Part shown: positions 36,792 to 44,394 of the stretch, in pieces
How positions within the stretch are numbered: position 1 is the stretch's first letter
Layout of the letters: every line of letters begins with the position of its first letter
Origin: Microbacterium testaceum StLB037
GTDB lineage: Bacteria > Actinomycetota > Actinomycetes > Actinomycetales > Microbacteriaceae
Direction: 5' to 3'
Assembly (NCBI RefSeq): GCF_000202635.1
Contig: NC_015125.1
Location: 3,410,001-3,474,000, forward strand
DNA: 64,000 bases
Translations under genes and position numbers: made by a program
The notes under the pieces: generated by a model
Told to the model about the DNA's origin: nothing
Database searches by the model: none
Seen by the model: the letters and a program-made list of their open reading frames with translations, nothing else

Positions 36792-36836
36792 GCCGCGAGC
36801 CTACGGGAGGGTGCTACAGACCGGCCGGTTCGGGCA

Positions 36837-36879
36837 GTCTTGCGGACTTCGTTCGCCAGGGGGGCGAACTCCGCAGGAC
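36837..36879. repeat. Intergenic inverted repeat upstream of ssrA
   Basis: The left arm (36837-36857, GTCTTGCGGACTTCG then TTCGCC) is complementary to the right arm GGCGAACTCCGCAGGAC (36863-36879) with one 4-nt insertion and two mismatches. The right arm resembles one arm of the inverted repeat at 16924-17003 (shared CGAACTCC). It lies between the divergent promoters of the SIMPL gene and ssrA. Confidence 0.6.
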
Positions 36880-36923
36880 GGCGGGCCCGCACGGAGGGAA
36901 TCATGGAGCCCCGCGAACCGTTG

Positions 36924-36929
36924 TAGACT
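36924..36929 (+). promoter_or_regulatory. Possible -10 box of ssrA
   Basis: TAGACT lies 85 nt before the mature 5' end of tmRNA, implying a 5' precursor of about 78 nt removed by RNase P. No convincing -35 element was found. TAATTC at 36972-36977 is a nearer alternative. Confidence 0.35.
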
Positions 36930-37013
36930 GTGATGCTCGGGTGCCGCTGATGAAGACGGCGACCGAGGTGGTAATTCAACAGGGTGACAGTGGCCACTCC
37001 GAACGGAGTTCCC

Positions 37014-37380
37014 GGGGCTGATCGGTTTCGACAGCGCCTGCGAACCCGCGAGAAGCGGGCCGAGGATGTGGGGTTATCTCGTAAACGCTCCCTGCAAAAC
37101 AATAAGTGCCGATGCTAAGCGCACTGACTTCGCCCTCGCTGCGTAAGCGAGCCCGATAGTCCGTCAGACCGTGTGTGACCCCGCCACGGATCCTGGCGTC
37201 ATTTAGGGGTCTTGCTGCGTGACGGCGTCTGGACGTCACGCGGGACTTTTCCCAGGCTGGGCTTGTCGACTTAGGTGTCTGTGACAAAGGTCGGAGCCGA
37301 GCAGAACGTCTTCACAGACTGCGCCCGGAGAAAACGCGGAGACCCAGCGTTGGACGGGGGTTCGATTCCCCCCAGCTCCA
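37014..37380 (+). ncRNA. ssrA: Transfer-messenger RNA (tmRNA)
   Basis: tmRNA rescues ribosomes stalled on broken mRNAs and tags the peptide for proteolysis. The tRNA-like ends are clear: 5' GGGGCTG pairs with 3' CAGCTCC, and the T-arm is GGGGGTTCGATTCCCCC with discriminator A37380. The genome continues CGA, so CCA is added after transcription. The tag frame ends GAC TTC GCC CTC GCT GCG TAA (37126-37146) and reads KTISADAKRTDFALAA before the stop, with a TGC codon just before the first lysine. DFALAA is a typical actinobacterial degron. smpB lies just upstream. Confidence 0.96.
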
Positions 37381-37397
37381 CGAGCCACTGTCACCTC

Positions 37398-37444
37398 GAC
37401 GACGCCCCCGCTCCCACCCGTTTCGGTGGGGTGGGGGCGTCGTC
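37398..37444 (+). terminator. Terminator of ssrA
   Basis: GACGACGCCCCC (37398-37409) pairs perfectly with GGGGGCGTCGTC (37433-37444). An inner CCCACC/GGTGGG stem adds to it, and GTTTCC follows. The hairpin starts 18 nt after the tmRNA end and also lies next to the 3' end of the convergent YaeQ gene, so it may serve both. Confidence 0.85.
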
Positions 37445-37457
37445 GTTTCCGTCGTCC

Positions 37458-37997
37458 TCAGGCGGCGGGACGGGTGTGGATGTCCGTCTCGTCCGAGACG
37501 CCGTTGAGCTCGAGGTAGATCCGGCCCTCGGTCCGCGTGAGCGTGGCCGTGCTGCGCCGCTCGATGTGCCCGGCCATGCGCTCCACGAACCCCGCATCGA
37601 AGCTGCGCAGGAGCACTTCGTCGCCGCGGTGGATGCGCTTCCCGGCCCAGGGGGCGGCGACCTTGTCGGGGTCGCGGTGCGTGTACACGGCGGTGCGCGC
37701 GGCCTTCATGCTGCCGGTGTGGAGGCGGGCGGCATCCGGAGCCCCGACCTCGATCCACGCGACCAGGGCGCCCGTGAGGTCGCGGACGAGGACGGCGGGC
37801 TCATCCGTCGCCGAGATGCCTTCGCTGAAGTCGATGCCTTCCTCGTACTCGAGGCAGTAGGCGAGCACGCGCGTGAGCATGTAGGCGTCGGTCTCGGACG
37901 GATGCCGGGCGACGCGGATCGACAGCTCGTCGTAGACGCCGCGATCGACGTCCGAGAGCTGCACCGTGAACGTGTGAATGGTCGCGCCGATAGCCAC
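37458..37997 (-). CDS. YaeQ family protein
   Basis: This 179-residue protein begins ATIHTFTVQLSDVDRGVYDELSIRVARHPSETDAYMLTRVLAYCLEYEEGI, the YaeQ signature. Known YaeQ structures have a PD-(D/E)XK nuclease-like fold, and the blocks LVAWIEVGAPDAARLH and AARTAVYTH fit the corresponding strand with its acidic residues. The cellular role is unknown. GTG 37997 is 8 nt from a minus-strand TAGGCT box (38006-38011), a predicted leaderless start. Upstream in-frame sequence has no family similarity. Confidence 0.88.
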   Translation of the reverse strand: MAIGATIHTFTVQLSDVDRGVYDELSIRVARHPSETDAYMLTRVLAYCLEYEEGIDFSEGISATDEPAVLVRDLTGALVAWIEVGAPDAARLHTGSMKAARTAVYTHRDPDKVAAPWAGKRIHRGDEVLLRSFDAGFVERMAGHIERRSTATLTRTEGRIYLELNGVSDETDIHTRPAA

Positions 37998-38056
37998 GAG
38001 GGTCGAGCCTACGCGAGTGCTTGTCGGGGTGAGGATCCAGCGCCTAGCGTCGAGGG

Positions 38057-38323
38057 ATGCCAGATCCCCGCGCACTCCGTATCGATGTCGGCCCGTTCCG
38101 CCTGGAGCCCACGCCCGACGCCGGCACCTGGACCGCTGTCGCGCGCGGCGACGCCGGGGGAGCGGCATCCGGGATCACCGCCGCGTGGAGCGACTGGGTC
38201 GCTTTCGCGGACAAGGTGCGCCGGGCCGACGAACTGTGGCGCGAGCGCGAGGCGCGCGGCGACGCGTGGGACGAGGGGTTCGTGGCGGCGAGGGATGCCG
38301 CAGCCGTCAACCCCTATCGGTGA
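38057..38323 (+). CDS. Small hypothetical protein
   Basis: This 88-residue soluble protein has no signal peptide, no membrane segment and no cysteine. It has a Trp-containing middle (TAAWSDWVAFADKVRRADELW) and ends WDEGFVAARDAAAVNPYR, a pattern that looks like a short helical protein. I do not recognise a family. The ATG is 6 nt from TAGCGT (38045-38050), which supports expression as a leaderless gene. It is divergent from YaeQ, with 59 bp between the starts. Confidence 0.65.
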   Translation: MPDPRALRIDVGPFRLEPTPDAGTWTAVARGDAGGAASGITAAWSDWVAFADKVRRADELWREREARGDAWDEGFVAARDAAAVNPYR

Positions 38324-38327
38324 GGCG

Positions 38328-38891
38328 TCACGGCCCTTCGACGAGGACGAGGCTCTGGCGGGTGTCGGCGAGCTTCACCCAGCCGTCGCCGAAGAGGTAG
38401 GTCATGCCGTAGCCGTCGGAGTCCTTGCCGACCGCCCACGCGGGGTTCTCGGTGACGTAGGTGCCGCTCGGCCCCTCCTCGCGGCGCCAGCCCGAGGCGA
38501 CGAGGTCACGTTCGGCCTCGGCGGCGGTGGCGTCGTCGATCGGCGCCCAGCCGAAGACCTGCACGCGGTCGGTCGTGATCCGCTGATCGCCCCACTTGCA
38601 CTGGATGCCGCCGTCGATCTCGGTCGCGCCGACGCGGAACGACTCGGCGCTGACGCTCCACCCGAGGCTGCGGAAGTCGTCGGCCGTGCTCTTCGGGATG
38701 ATCGTGTCGCAGGTCGGGTCGGCCGCGGGTTCGGGGGTGCCGCCGTCGGTGGGATCGGGCGCGGACGTCGTGGCTCCGTCCGACGGCACCTGCGCCGCCG
38801 CGGTCGGCGTCGGCGAGGGCCCTGAGCAGCCGGCGAGGGCGATGACACTCAGAGCGGCGGCCGCGAGGGTCAGAGCGAAGCGCCGGGTCAC
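38328..38891 (-). CDS. Putative secreted lipoprotein
   Basis: This 187-residue exported protein has a lipoprotein signal: TRRFALTLAAAALSVIALAGC with lipobox LAGC and C22 as the lipidated residue. A Thr/Pro/Ala-rich linker (about 23-58) follows, then a globular domain with a cysteine pair (CDTIIPKS and QCKWGD). The domain resembles unannotated actinobacterial lipoproteins, and no function is assigned. The GTG start overlaps the stop of the phosphatase gene by 4 nt (GTGA), so the two are translationally coupled. Confidence 0.8.
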   Translation of the reverse strand: MTRRFALTLAAAALSVIALAGCSGPSPTPTAAAQVPSDGATTSAPDPTDGGTPEPAADPTCDTIIPKSTADDFRSLGWSVSAESFRVGATEIDGGIQCKWGDQRITTDRVQVFGWAPIDDATAAEAERDLVASGWRREEGPSGTYVTENPAWAVGKDSDGYGMTYLFGDGWVKLADTRQSLVLVEGP

Positions 38892-39706
38892 GCGGAGTCC
38901 TCCTCGTGAACGAGCGCGAGGAACGCGTCGTGGAGGACGCCGTTCGTCGCGAACGACGAGGCCGCGTCGAGGCGGTCCGAGCCGTCGAAGGCGGTGAAGC
39001 TTCCGCCGGCCTCGCGCACGATGGGGGCGATGGCGGCGATGTCGTACTCCTGCACGCCGAACTCGGCGACGAGCTCGAGGCGCCCCTCGGCGAGCCACAT
39101 GTAGGGCAGGGCGTCGCCGTAGCCGCGATCACGCCAGACGGCGCGAGAGAGGCGGTCGAGGGTCGGCAGCAGGTCGACGTCGTTCCACTGCTCGATGCTC
39201 TGGAAGCTGATGCTCGCCTTCGCGAGGTCGTCGACGTCGGACACATGGATGCCACGGGGTTCCCCGGAGGGGGTGATCGTCCACGCGCCATGCCCGGTGG
39301 CGGCCCACCACCGACGTCCCAGGGCGGGCTGGCTCACGACGCCGACCACCGGGACGCCGTCGACGGTGAGTGCGATCAGCGTCGCCCAGATCGGGATGCC
39401 GCGCATGTAGTTGTGCGTCCCGTCGATCGGGTCGATCACCCAGCGCCGGGCGGTGTCACCCGATGTTCCGAACTCCTCGCCCAGGACCGCGTCGCCGGGG
39501 CGCTCGGCATCCAGGATCTCCCGGATGGCGCGTTCGGTGGCGAGGTCGGCCTCGGTCACGTGCGTGCGGTCGGCCTTGGTGTCGATGCGCAGGTCGTCGG
39601 CGTCGAAGCGCGCCATCGCGACCGCGTCGGCGGCGTCCGCGAGACGCAGGGCGAGCGCGAGGTCGTCGGCGAGGGTGGGGAGGATCTCGTCGGGAGTCTG
39701 GGACAC
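38888..39706 (-). CDS. Inositol monophosphatase-family phosphatase (possibly histidinol-phosphatase HisN)
   Basis: This 272-residue Mg-dependent phosphatase has the metal and catalytic motifs LGEEFG near 80, WVIDPIDGTHNYMRG near 100-114, and the C-terminal EYDIAAIAPIVREAGG with the third metal aspartate. HisN-type histidinol-phosphate phosphatases of actinobacteria and true inositol monophosphatases share these motifs, so the substrate is open. GTG 39706 is 6 nt from a minus-strand TATCCT box (39713-39718), another leaderless start. It heads a two-gene unit with the lipoprotein. Confidence 0.85.
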   Translation of the reverse strand: MSQTPDEILPTLADDLALALRLADAADAVAMARFDADDLRIDTKADRTHVTEADLATERAIREILDAERPGDAVLGEEFGTSGDTARRWVIDPIDGTHNYMRGIPIWATLIALTVDGVPVVGVVSQPALGRRWWAATGHGAWTITPSGEPRGIHVSDVDDLAKASISFQSIEQWNDVDLLPTLDRLSRAVWRDRGYGDALPYMWLAEGRLELVAEFGVQEYDIAAIAPIVREAGGSFTAFDGSDRLDAASSFATNGVLHDAFLALVHEEDSA

Positions 39707-39809
39707 GGCTCCAGGATAACCGGCGAGACGGGGCCGATTTGGTGCCGCCGCGTCACGCCTGGTAACGTAATCCCTCGGTTCGCCAAGCAAATCTGAGGCG
39801 GATCAGCCT

Positions 39810-39882
39810 GCACCTCTAGCTCAATCGGCAGAGCAACTGACTCTTAATCAGTGGGTTCTGGGTTCGAGTCCCAGGGGGTGCA
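39810..39882 (+). tRNA. tRNA-Lys (anticodon CUU)
   Basis: GCACCTC pairs with GGGGTGC in the acceptor stem (one U-G pair). The D-arm is GCTC-GAGC, the anticodon stem-loop CTGAC-TCTTAAT-TCAG places CTT at 34-36, and the T-arm is CTGGG-TTCGAGT-CCCAG. The discriminator is A. CCA is not encoded. Confidence 0.97.
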
Positions 39883-39887
39883 CGCAC

Positions 39888-39917
39888 GGGCCTCCACCTT
39901 CGGGTGGGGGCCCTTTC
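39888..39917 (+). terminator. Rho-independent terminator after tRNA-Lys
   Basis: GGGCCTCCACC (39888-39898) pairs with GGTGGGGGCCC (39903-39913) around a TTCG tetraloop and is followed by TTTCT. It starts 5 nt after the tRNA. Confidence 0.9.
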
Positions 39918-40102
39918 TCGCTCCGCGACGATCGCTCCCGCACCGTCCTGCACGCGATGTCGACGCTTACTTTCGCCATGCCCCATACCGTGCGCGCACG
40001 CCGCCTGTCACGCGGTGGAACGCCGCGGGTCCCCTCTGCGACGATCTCAGAATCGCGAACCGCGCCGCGGATCCGGCGCGACCGAGGACACTAGGAGCCC
40101 CC

Positions 40103-40957
40103 GTGACCGACACCCCTCCCGGCCTGCCGCCCGCTCCGCCCCTCCCGCCGACTCCGCCGGCCTCTCCGGAGAAGAAGCGCGGTGGGCGCCTCGGGCTCAT
40201 CGTCGGTCTCTCGGTGGTCGGTGTCGTCGTCCTCGGCGTCGGCGCGTTCTTCGGGATCCGCGCGCTGACCGGCATGGCTGCGCCCGAAATGGCTGCCGCT
40301 CCGGTCGAGTCCGCCACCCCCGAGGCGGGACCGACCGGCACGACCGAGTACGCCCGCCTGGACGGGTTCATCACCGACCCCGTGTCCTCCTCGCGGGTCG
40401 TGCTCGAGGTGCCCGCGGACGAGGGCTTCGACGGGGGCCGGACGGTGATCAGCACCGCGCCGGACTCGCCGTGGGAGTGGAAGCAGATTCCGTCGGTCGA
40501 CAACGACTCGCTTTACGGCGGCCAGATGAGCACCGCCTACGGCTTCCTGGGCTCGTGCATGTCGTTCGTCGGCATGGCCCGGAACGGGAGCGACGAGAAC
40601 GCCCGGTGGGCTTTCAGCGACAAGGCCTACGGCATCTCGACGCTGCTGTTCTTCCGCGACCAGCTGGGGATCGAAGACCCCGCGCGATTCCACGAGGAGA
40701 CCGTGGTGGGGGTGCCCTACCACGAGGAAGGTCTCGGCCAGATCCCGTTCTTCCACTACACGGTTCCCGCCGCCGAGAACAGCACCGGGGCCGACATGAA
40801 GGTCATGCAGGGTCCCGACTACAACACCGGGCACATGCTGTTCCTCTCCGTCGCGTGCTCGACCCCCGGCGACACCGAGAAGATGTGGGACACGATGACG
40901 ACTCCGGGCAACGAGTACAGCGTGTACGTGGACGTGTTGCCCGCCTCCGCGGGATGA
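40103..40957 (+). CDS. Hypothetical membrane-anchored exported protein
   Basis: This 284-residue protein has a Pro-rich cytoplasmic start (PPGLPPAPPLPPTPPA), one membrane span (about 30-58) and an outer domain of about 200 residues that includes two cysteines (SCMSFVG and VACSTPG). It has no recognised catalytic motif. The N-terminal Pro-rich segment plus a single anchor is a common actinobacterial layout. GTG 40103 has AGGAG 5 nt upstream. Earlier in-frame codons overlap the tRNA-Lys region. Confidence 0.75.
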   Translation: MTDTPPGLPPAPPLPPTPPASPEKKRGGRLGLIVGLSVVGVVVLGVGAFFGIRALTGMAAPEMAAAPVESATPEAGPTGTTEYARLDGFITDPVSSSRVVLEVPADEGFDGGRTVISTAPDSPWEWKQIPSVDNDSLYGGQMSTAYGFLGSCMSFVGMARNGSDENARWAFSDKAYGISTLLFFRDQLGIEDPARFHEETVVGVPYHEEGLGQIPFFHYTVPAAENSTGADMKVMQGPDYNTGHMLFLSVACSTPGDTEKMWDTMTTPGNEYSVYVDVLPASAG

Positions 40958-40967
40958 CGGACGAGCC

Positions 40968-41216
40968 ATGGAGGCGAAGCTCTACGGCATGACACGGCGG
41001 AGGCACGTCGTCTCGCTTGTCGTGCACGCCGTCTTGCTGCTGATGTTCGTCGCGCTCGCCGTGCTGAGCGCCATGAGCGCACGGTTCGGACCCGTGCAAT
41101 GGGCCGTCGCCGGCTTTCTCCTGCTGTGGTCCGCTCTCTGGGTTGCGTGGGAGATCCGAGTGTTGTTCCTCTTCCGCGCCGGCCGTGCGGACGGTCAGGA
41201 ACCGTCCGCCCAATGA
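40968..41216 (+). CDS. Small two-helix membrane protein
   Basis: This 82-residue protein has two hydrophobic segments (about 14-37 and 43-66) separated by a short loop, and basic and acidic ends. The gene starts 10 nt after the preceding exported-protein gene and may be cotranscribed. There is no good ribosome site at 40968. An in-frame ATG at 40989 is an alternative. No function is assigned. Confidence 0.55.
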   Translation: MEAKLYGMTRRRHVVSLVVHAVLLLMFVALAVLSAMSARFGPVQWAVAGFLLLWSALWVAWEIRVLFLFRAGRADGQEPSAQ

Positions 41217-41252
41217 CGGCGTCGGACGGCCCGCATCGGAGAGGATGGCCCC

Positions 41253-41774
41253 ATGGCCGATGACGAGATCTGGGACGTGACCGACATCCACGGAACGCCG
41301 ACCGGCGCGCTCCACCGCCGGGGCGACGGGCCGGTTCCGGCCGGAGCGTTCCACATCGTGGCATCCGTCTGCGTGGTGTCGTCGACGGGGCGTGTGCTGG
41401 TGAGCCTGCGCGCACCGGGGAAGGACTACCCCCTCGCGTGGGAGTTCCCCGCCGGAAGCGCGCTGCGCGCGGAGTCGAGTCGTCGCGGCGCCTCTCGCGA
41501 ACTCGAAGAGGAGACCGGGCTCGCGATCGCTCCCGACGATCTCGTACTCGTCGGGCGGGTGATCGAGGAGCGGGCGCTGTTCGATCTCTGGATCGCGCGC
41601 GTAGAGGGCGAACCGATTCCCGTCCCCGACCCCGAGGAGGTCCAGGATGCCGAGTGGGTCACGCTCGACGAGGTGCGCCGCCGCTGGGAGGCGGGGATGT
41701 TCGCGACCCCCTGGAACGCGCGTTTCGACCAGCTGTGGAGCACCCTCGAGCGCGAGGTGGCGACCCGCTCATGA
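41253..41774 (+). CDS. Nudix hydrolase
   Basis: This 173-residue Nudix protein has a perfect Nudix box: G, five residues, E, seven residues, REL, E, EE, T, G, L (starting at GSALRAE and ending RELEEETGL, about residues 70-92). The N-terminal segment DEIWDVTDIHGTPTG resembles isopentenyl-diphosphate isomerase-like or NUDIX proteins acting on ADP-sugars or damaged nucleotides. The substrate is unknown. It overlaps the next gene (ATGA), so the pair is coupled. Confidence 0.85.
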   Translation: MADDEIWDVTDIHGTPTGALHRRGDGPVPAGAFHIVASVCVVSSTGRVLVSLRAPGKDYPLAWEFPAGSALRAESSRRGASRELEEETGLAIAPDDLVLVGRVIEERALFDLWIARVEGEPIPVPDPEEVQDAEWVTLDEVRRRWEAGMFATPWNARFDQLWSTLEREVATRS

Positions 41775-42655
41775 GCGCCGGGTACCGCACGCGCGATATC
41801 GCCGTCCGCGGGGGAGCGCTGCGCGTGGGGGAATGGCATCCGGATGCCACCGGGGTGCCCTGGCTGCTCGTGCACGGCGTGACCGCGTCGCACCGCGCGT
41901 GGGCGTGGGTCGCGGAAGAGGCGCAGGACGAGCGCCTGATCGCGCCCGACCTGCGCGGGCGCGGGCGGAGCAACCGGGTCGAGGGGCCCGTGGGGATGAC
42001 CGCGCATGCCGACGACCTCGCCGCGGTGCTCGACGCTCTGGAGATCGAGCGGGCCGTCGTGGTCGGGCATTCGATGGGCGCGTTCGTCTCGGCCGTGTTC
42101 GCCGACCTTCACCCCGAACGCGTGGAGCGTGTCGTGCTCGTGGACGGAGGCCTTCCGCTGACTCTCCCCGACGGACTCGACCCGCGGGAAGCGGTGCGTC
42201 ACGTCCTCGGCCCCACCGCGGAGCGTCTCGGGCGGCGCTGCGCCGATCATGCCGCCTACCGGGACTTCTGGCGTGTACACCCGGCTTTCGTCGGACGGGA
42301 CGACCCCGAACTCGACGCCTACTTCGACTACGACCTCGAGGGGTCGGAGCCGGAGCTCCGCCCCGCCACGACCTTCGCCACCGTCGAGCAGGACTCGATC
42401 GACCAGAACACGGGCCGCGCGATCGCCGCGGCGCTCGAGCGGATGCCGCGCCCGACCGTCCTCCTCGCGGCCGAGCGCGGGCTGCTCGACGAGATCCCGC
42501 CGCTCTACCCGGATCTGGACGTGCTCGCCGCCCGGTACCCCCGCCTCGGAGCGGTTCGGGTCGCGGACACCAACCACTACTCGATCGTCATGTCGCTCCA
42601 CGGTGCTCGGATCGTTGCGGCAGCGGCTCGCGCCGGGGAGCTGCGGAGCATCTGA
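41771..42655 (+). CDS. Alpha/beta hydrolase
   Basis: This 294-residue serine hydrolase has an oxyanion segment LLVHGVTASHRAW, nucleophile elbow VVGHSMGAF (Ser near 100), and a C-terminal histidine in VADTNHYSIVM. The acid is probably in the segment before it. Relatives include esterases, haloperoxidases and lactonases, and the substrate is not predictable. The gene shares an ATGA overlap with the Nudix gene, which suggests a shared pathway. Codons 24-29 contain a perfect GGCATCC-GGATGCC palindrome. Confidence 0.85.
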   Translation: MSAGYRTRDIAVRGGALRVGEWHPDATGVPWLLVHGVTASHRAWAWVAEEAQDERLIAPDLRGRGRSNRVEGPVGMTAHADDLAAVLDALEIERAVVVGHSMGAFVSAVFADLHPERVERVVLVDGGLPLTLPDGLDPREAVRHVLGPTAERLGRRCADHAAYRDFWRVHPAFVGRDDPELDAYFDYDLEGSEPELRPATTFATVEQDSIDQNTGRAIAAALERMPRPTVLLAAERGLLDEIPPLYPDLDVLAARYPRLGAVRVADTNHYSIVMSLHGARIVAAAARAGELRSI

Positions 42656-42664
42656 GGACGACGG

Positions 42665-42695
42665 AGGCCCCGGCTCCGAGGGGGAACCGGGGCCT
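42665..42695. terminator. Bidirectional terminator between convergent genes
   Basis: AGGCCCCGG (42665-42673) pairs perfectly with CCGGGGCCT (42687-42695). It starts 9 nt after the alpha/beta-hydrolase stop and 13 nt from the stop of the convergent MFS gene. Confidence 0.85.
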
Positions 42696-42707
42696 CTTCA
42701 CGCCGTC

Positions 42708-43928
42708 TCAGGCCGCGTCGCCGACCAGGACCGCGGCGCCTTCGTCCGCGGCATCCGGGTGCGCGCTGTCGACGTGGGCCAGGGTCTTGCGACCGAGCAG
42801 AATGCAGGCTGCCGCGATGAGGACCGAGACGCCGGCCACGATGTACGGCACTCCGGCTCCGGCGGCGTGCCAGAGGAACGCGGCGAGGGGCGGGGCGACC
42901 GCTCCACCGAGGAACCGCACCGCCGAGTACGCCGAGGAGGCGACCGAGCGGGGGAGGTCGGTGGCCTCCATGACGGCTTCGGTCAGCGCGGTGTTCACGA
43001 CGCCCAGCACGAGACCACCCACGACGATGCACGTCACGAGGGCGGCGGGCGAGGTGACGACGAACGCGGCGACGAGCAGGTCCACGGCGAGCAGCGGCAG
43101 CGCGAGGAGCAGCACCGAGGTCAGGCGCATCCGGCGGAGGAGGATCGGGGCGACCCAGACGCTGGTGATCGCGAGCGCCACGCCCCAGCCGAAGAACGTC
43201 AGACCGATCCCCATGGCTCCGAAGCCGAGGGGGAACGGCGAGAACGCCAGGAGCGTGAAGAAGCCGATGTTGTAGAACAGGGCGGTCGCCGCGAGGATCG
43301 CGAGCGCCGGGCGTCCGAGAGCGCGGAACGGGGCGCTGAACGGGATCGGCGTGCGCGCGGGGGCGGGGCCGCGCAGGAGGACGGCGACGGCGACGAACGC
43401 GATCGCCATGAGCACGACGACGCCGAAAAACGGTCCGCGCCAGCTCGCTTCGCCGAGGATGCCGCCGAGCAGCGGACCGACGGCGATGCCGAGTCCGAGC
43501 GCCGCCTCGTACAGGATGATCGCCGCCGAGCTTCCGCCCGAGGCCGCGCCGACGATCGTCGCGAGCGCGGTGGAGATGAAGAGCGCGTTGCCGAGACCCC
43601 AGCCGGCGCGGAAGCCGATCACGGCGTCGACGCTGCCGCTGAGCGCGCAGAACAGCGCGAACACGACGATGAGCGCGAGTCCGACGAGCAGGGTGGCCTT
43701 CGCTCCGATGCGGCTGGAGATCCAGCTCGTGACGAGCATCGCGAGTCCGGTGACGACGAGGTAGCTCGTGAAGAGCAGCTCGGTCTCGACCGGCGTCGCT
43801 TTCAGGGAATCGGCGATCGCGGGGAGGATCGGGTCGACCAGGCCGATGCCCATGAAGGCGACGACGCAGGCGAAGGCCACGGCCCAGACCTGGGCGGGCT
43901 GTTTCCAGACGCTGGGAGCGGCGCTCAT
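42708..43928 (-). CDS. MFS efflux transporter
   Basis: This 406-residue major facilitator protein has 12 hydrophobic segments, an N-terminal GIGLVDPILPAIADSL block and a drug-antiporter-type motif C region EAALGLGIAVGPLLGGILGE near 145-165. A drug or metabolite exporter is likely. It overlaps the MarR gene by 4 nt and is translated after it, the classic layout of a MarR-controlled pump. Confidence 0.9.
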   Translation of the reverse strand: MSAAPSVWKQPAQVWAVAFACVVAFMGIGLVDPILPAIADSLKATPVETELLFTSYLVVTGLAMLVTSWISSRIGAKATLLVGLALIVVFALFCALSGSVDAVIGFRAGWGLGNALFISTALATIVGAASGGSSAAIILYEAALGLGIAVGPLLGGILGEASWRGPFFGVVVLMAIAFVAVAVLLRGPAPARTPIPFSAPFRALGRPALAILAATALFYNIGFFTLLAFSPFPLGFGAMGIGLTFFGWGVALAITSVWVAPILLRRMRLTSVLLLALPLLAVDLLVAAFVVTSPAALVTCIVVGGLVLGVVNTALTEAVMEATDLPRSVASSAYSAVRFLGGAVAPPLAAFLWHAAGAGVPYIVAGVSVLIAAACILLGRKTLAHVDSAHPDAADEGAAVLVGDAA

Positions 43929-44359
43929 CGCACGACCTCCGGCTGCAGGCCCACGCGGGCGGAGAGGGCGCCGGCGGCGACGCTGACGGCATCCCACTCG
44001 GCATCCGTCATGTCGGCGACGTGCGGCGCGAGGGCGTCGCTCAACTGGGTGAGCCAGCGCTCGAGGGCGACGAGACCCTCGTCGGTGACGGCGATGACGC
44101 TGACACGCGAGTCGTCCGGGTGCGGTTCGCGCGTCACGAGGCCCGCGTCGCTCAGCTGGTGGACGAGCCGCGTCATTCCGGGCTGCGTCACGCGGCTCAG
44201 GGTCGCGAGGTCGCCGAGGCGCTGCGGGCCGTTGTCGCGCAGGAGGGTGAGCGTGCGCCATTGCGCGGCGGGGGCGTCGTTCTGGGTGTCGAGGGCGGCG
44301 ATGCGCGTCAGGGCGTGCACCGCGAGCAGCAGTCTCTGCAGATCGTCATCGCGGGTCAT
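43925..44359 (-). CDS. MarR family transcriptional regulator
   Basis: This 144-residue winged-helix repressor shows the recognition region LGDLATLSRVTQPGMTRLVHQLSDAGLVTREPHPDDSR with the wing DDSRVSV. MarR proteins bind as dimers to palindromes in their own promoters and release on ligand binding. A palindrome lies just upstream (44382-44394). The ATG is 6 nt from a minus-strand TATGCT box (44366-44371), so it is predicted leaderless. It probably controls itself and the downstream MFS gene. Confidence 0.9.
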   Translation of the reverse strand: MTRDDDLQRLLLAVHALTRIAALDTQNDAPAAQWRTLTLLRDNGPQRLGDLATLSRVTQPGMTRLVHQLSDAGLVTREPHPDDSRVSVIAVTDEGLVALERWLTQLSDALAPHVADMTDAEWDAVSVAAGALSARVGLQPEVVR

Positions 44360-44365
44360 GCAAGA

Positions 44366-44394
44366 AGCATACCGCAGATATATACCTGAGGTAT
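44366..44394 (-). promoter_or_regulatory. Promoter and probable MarR operator
   Basis: The -10 box TATGCT (plus-strand 44366-44371) is preceded by the palindrome ATACC-TCA-GGTAT (44382-44394), whose edge touches the iclR stop codon. The palindrome falls 11-23 bp upstream of the -10 box, where a bound dimer would block the -35 region. Confidence 0.6.

Noticed and set aside
37093..37146. Reading the tmRNA region as a protein gene
   Set aside because: The acceptor ends, T-arm and tag identify ssrA. The overlapping frames are incidental.
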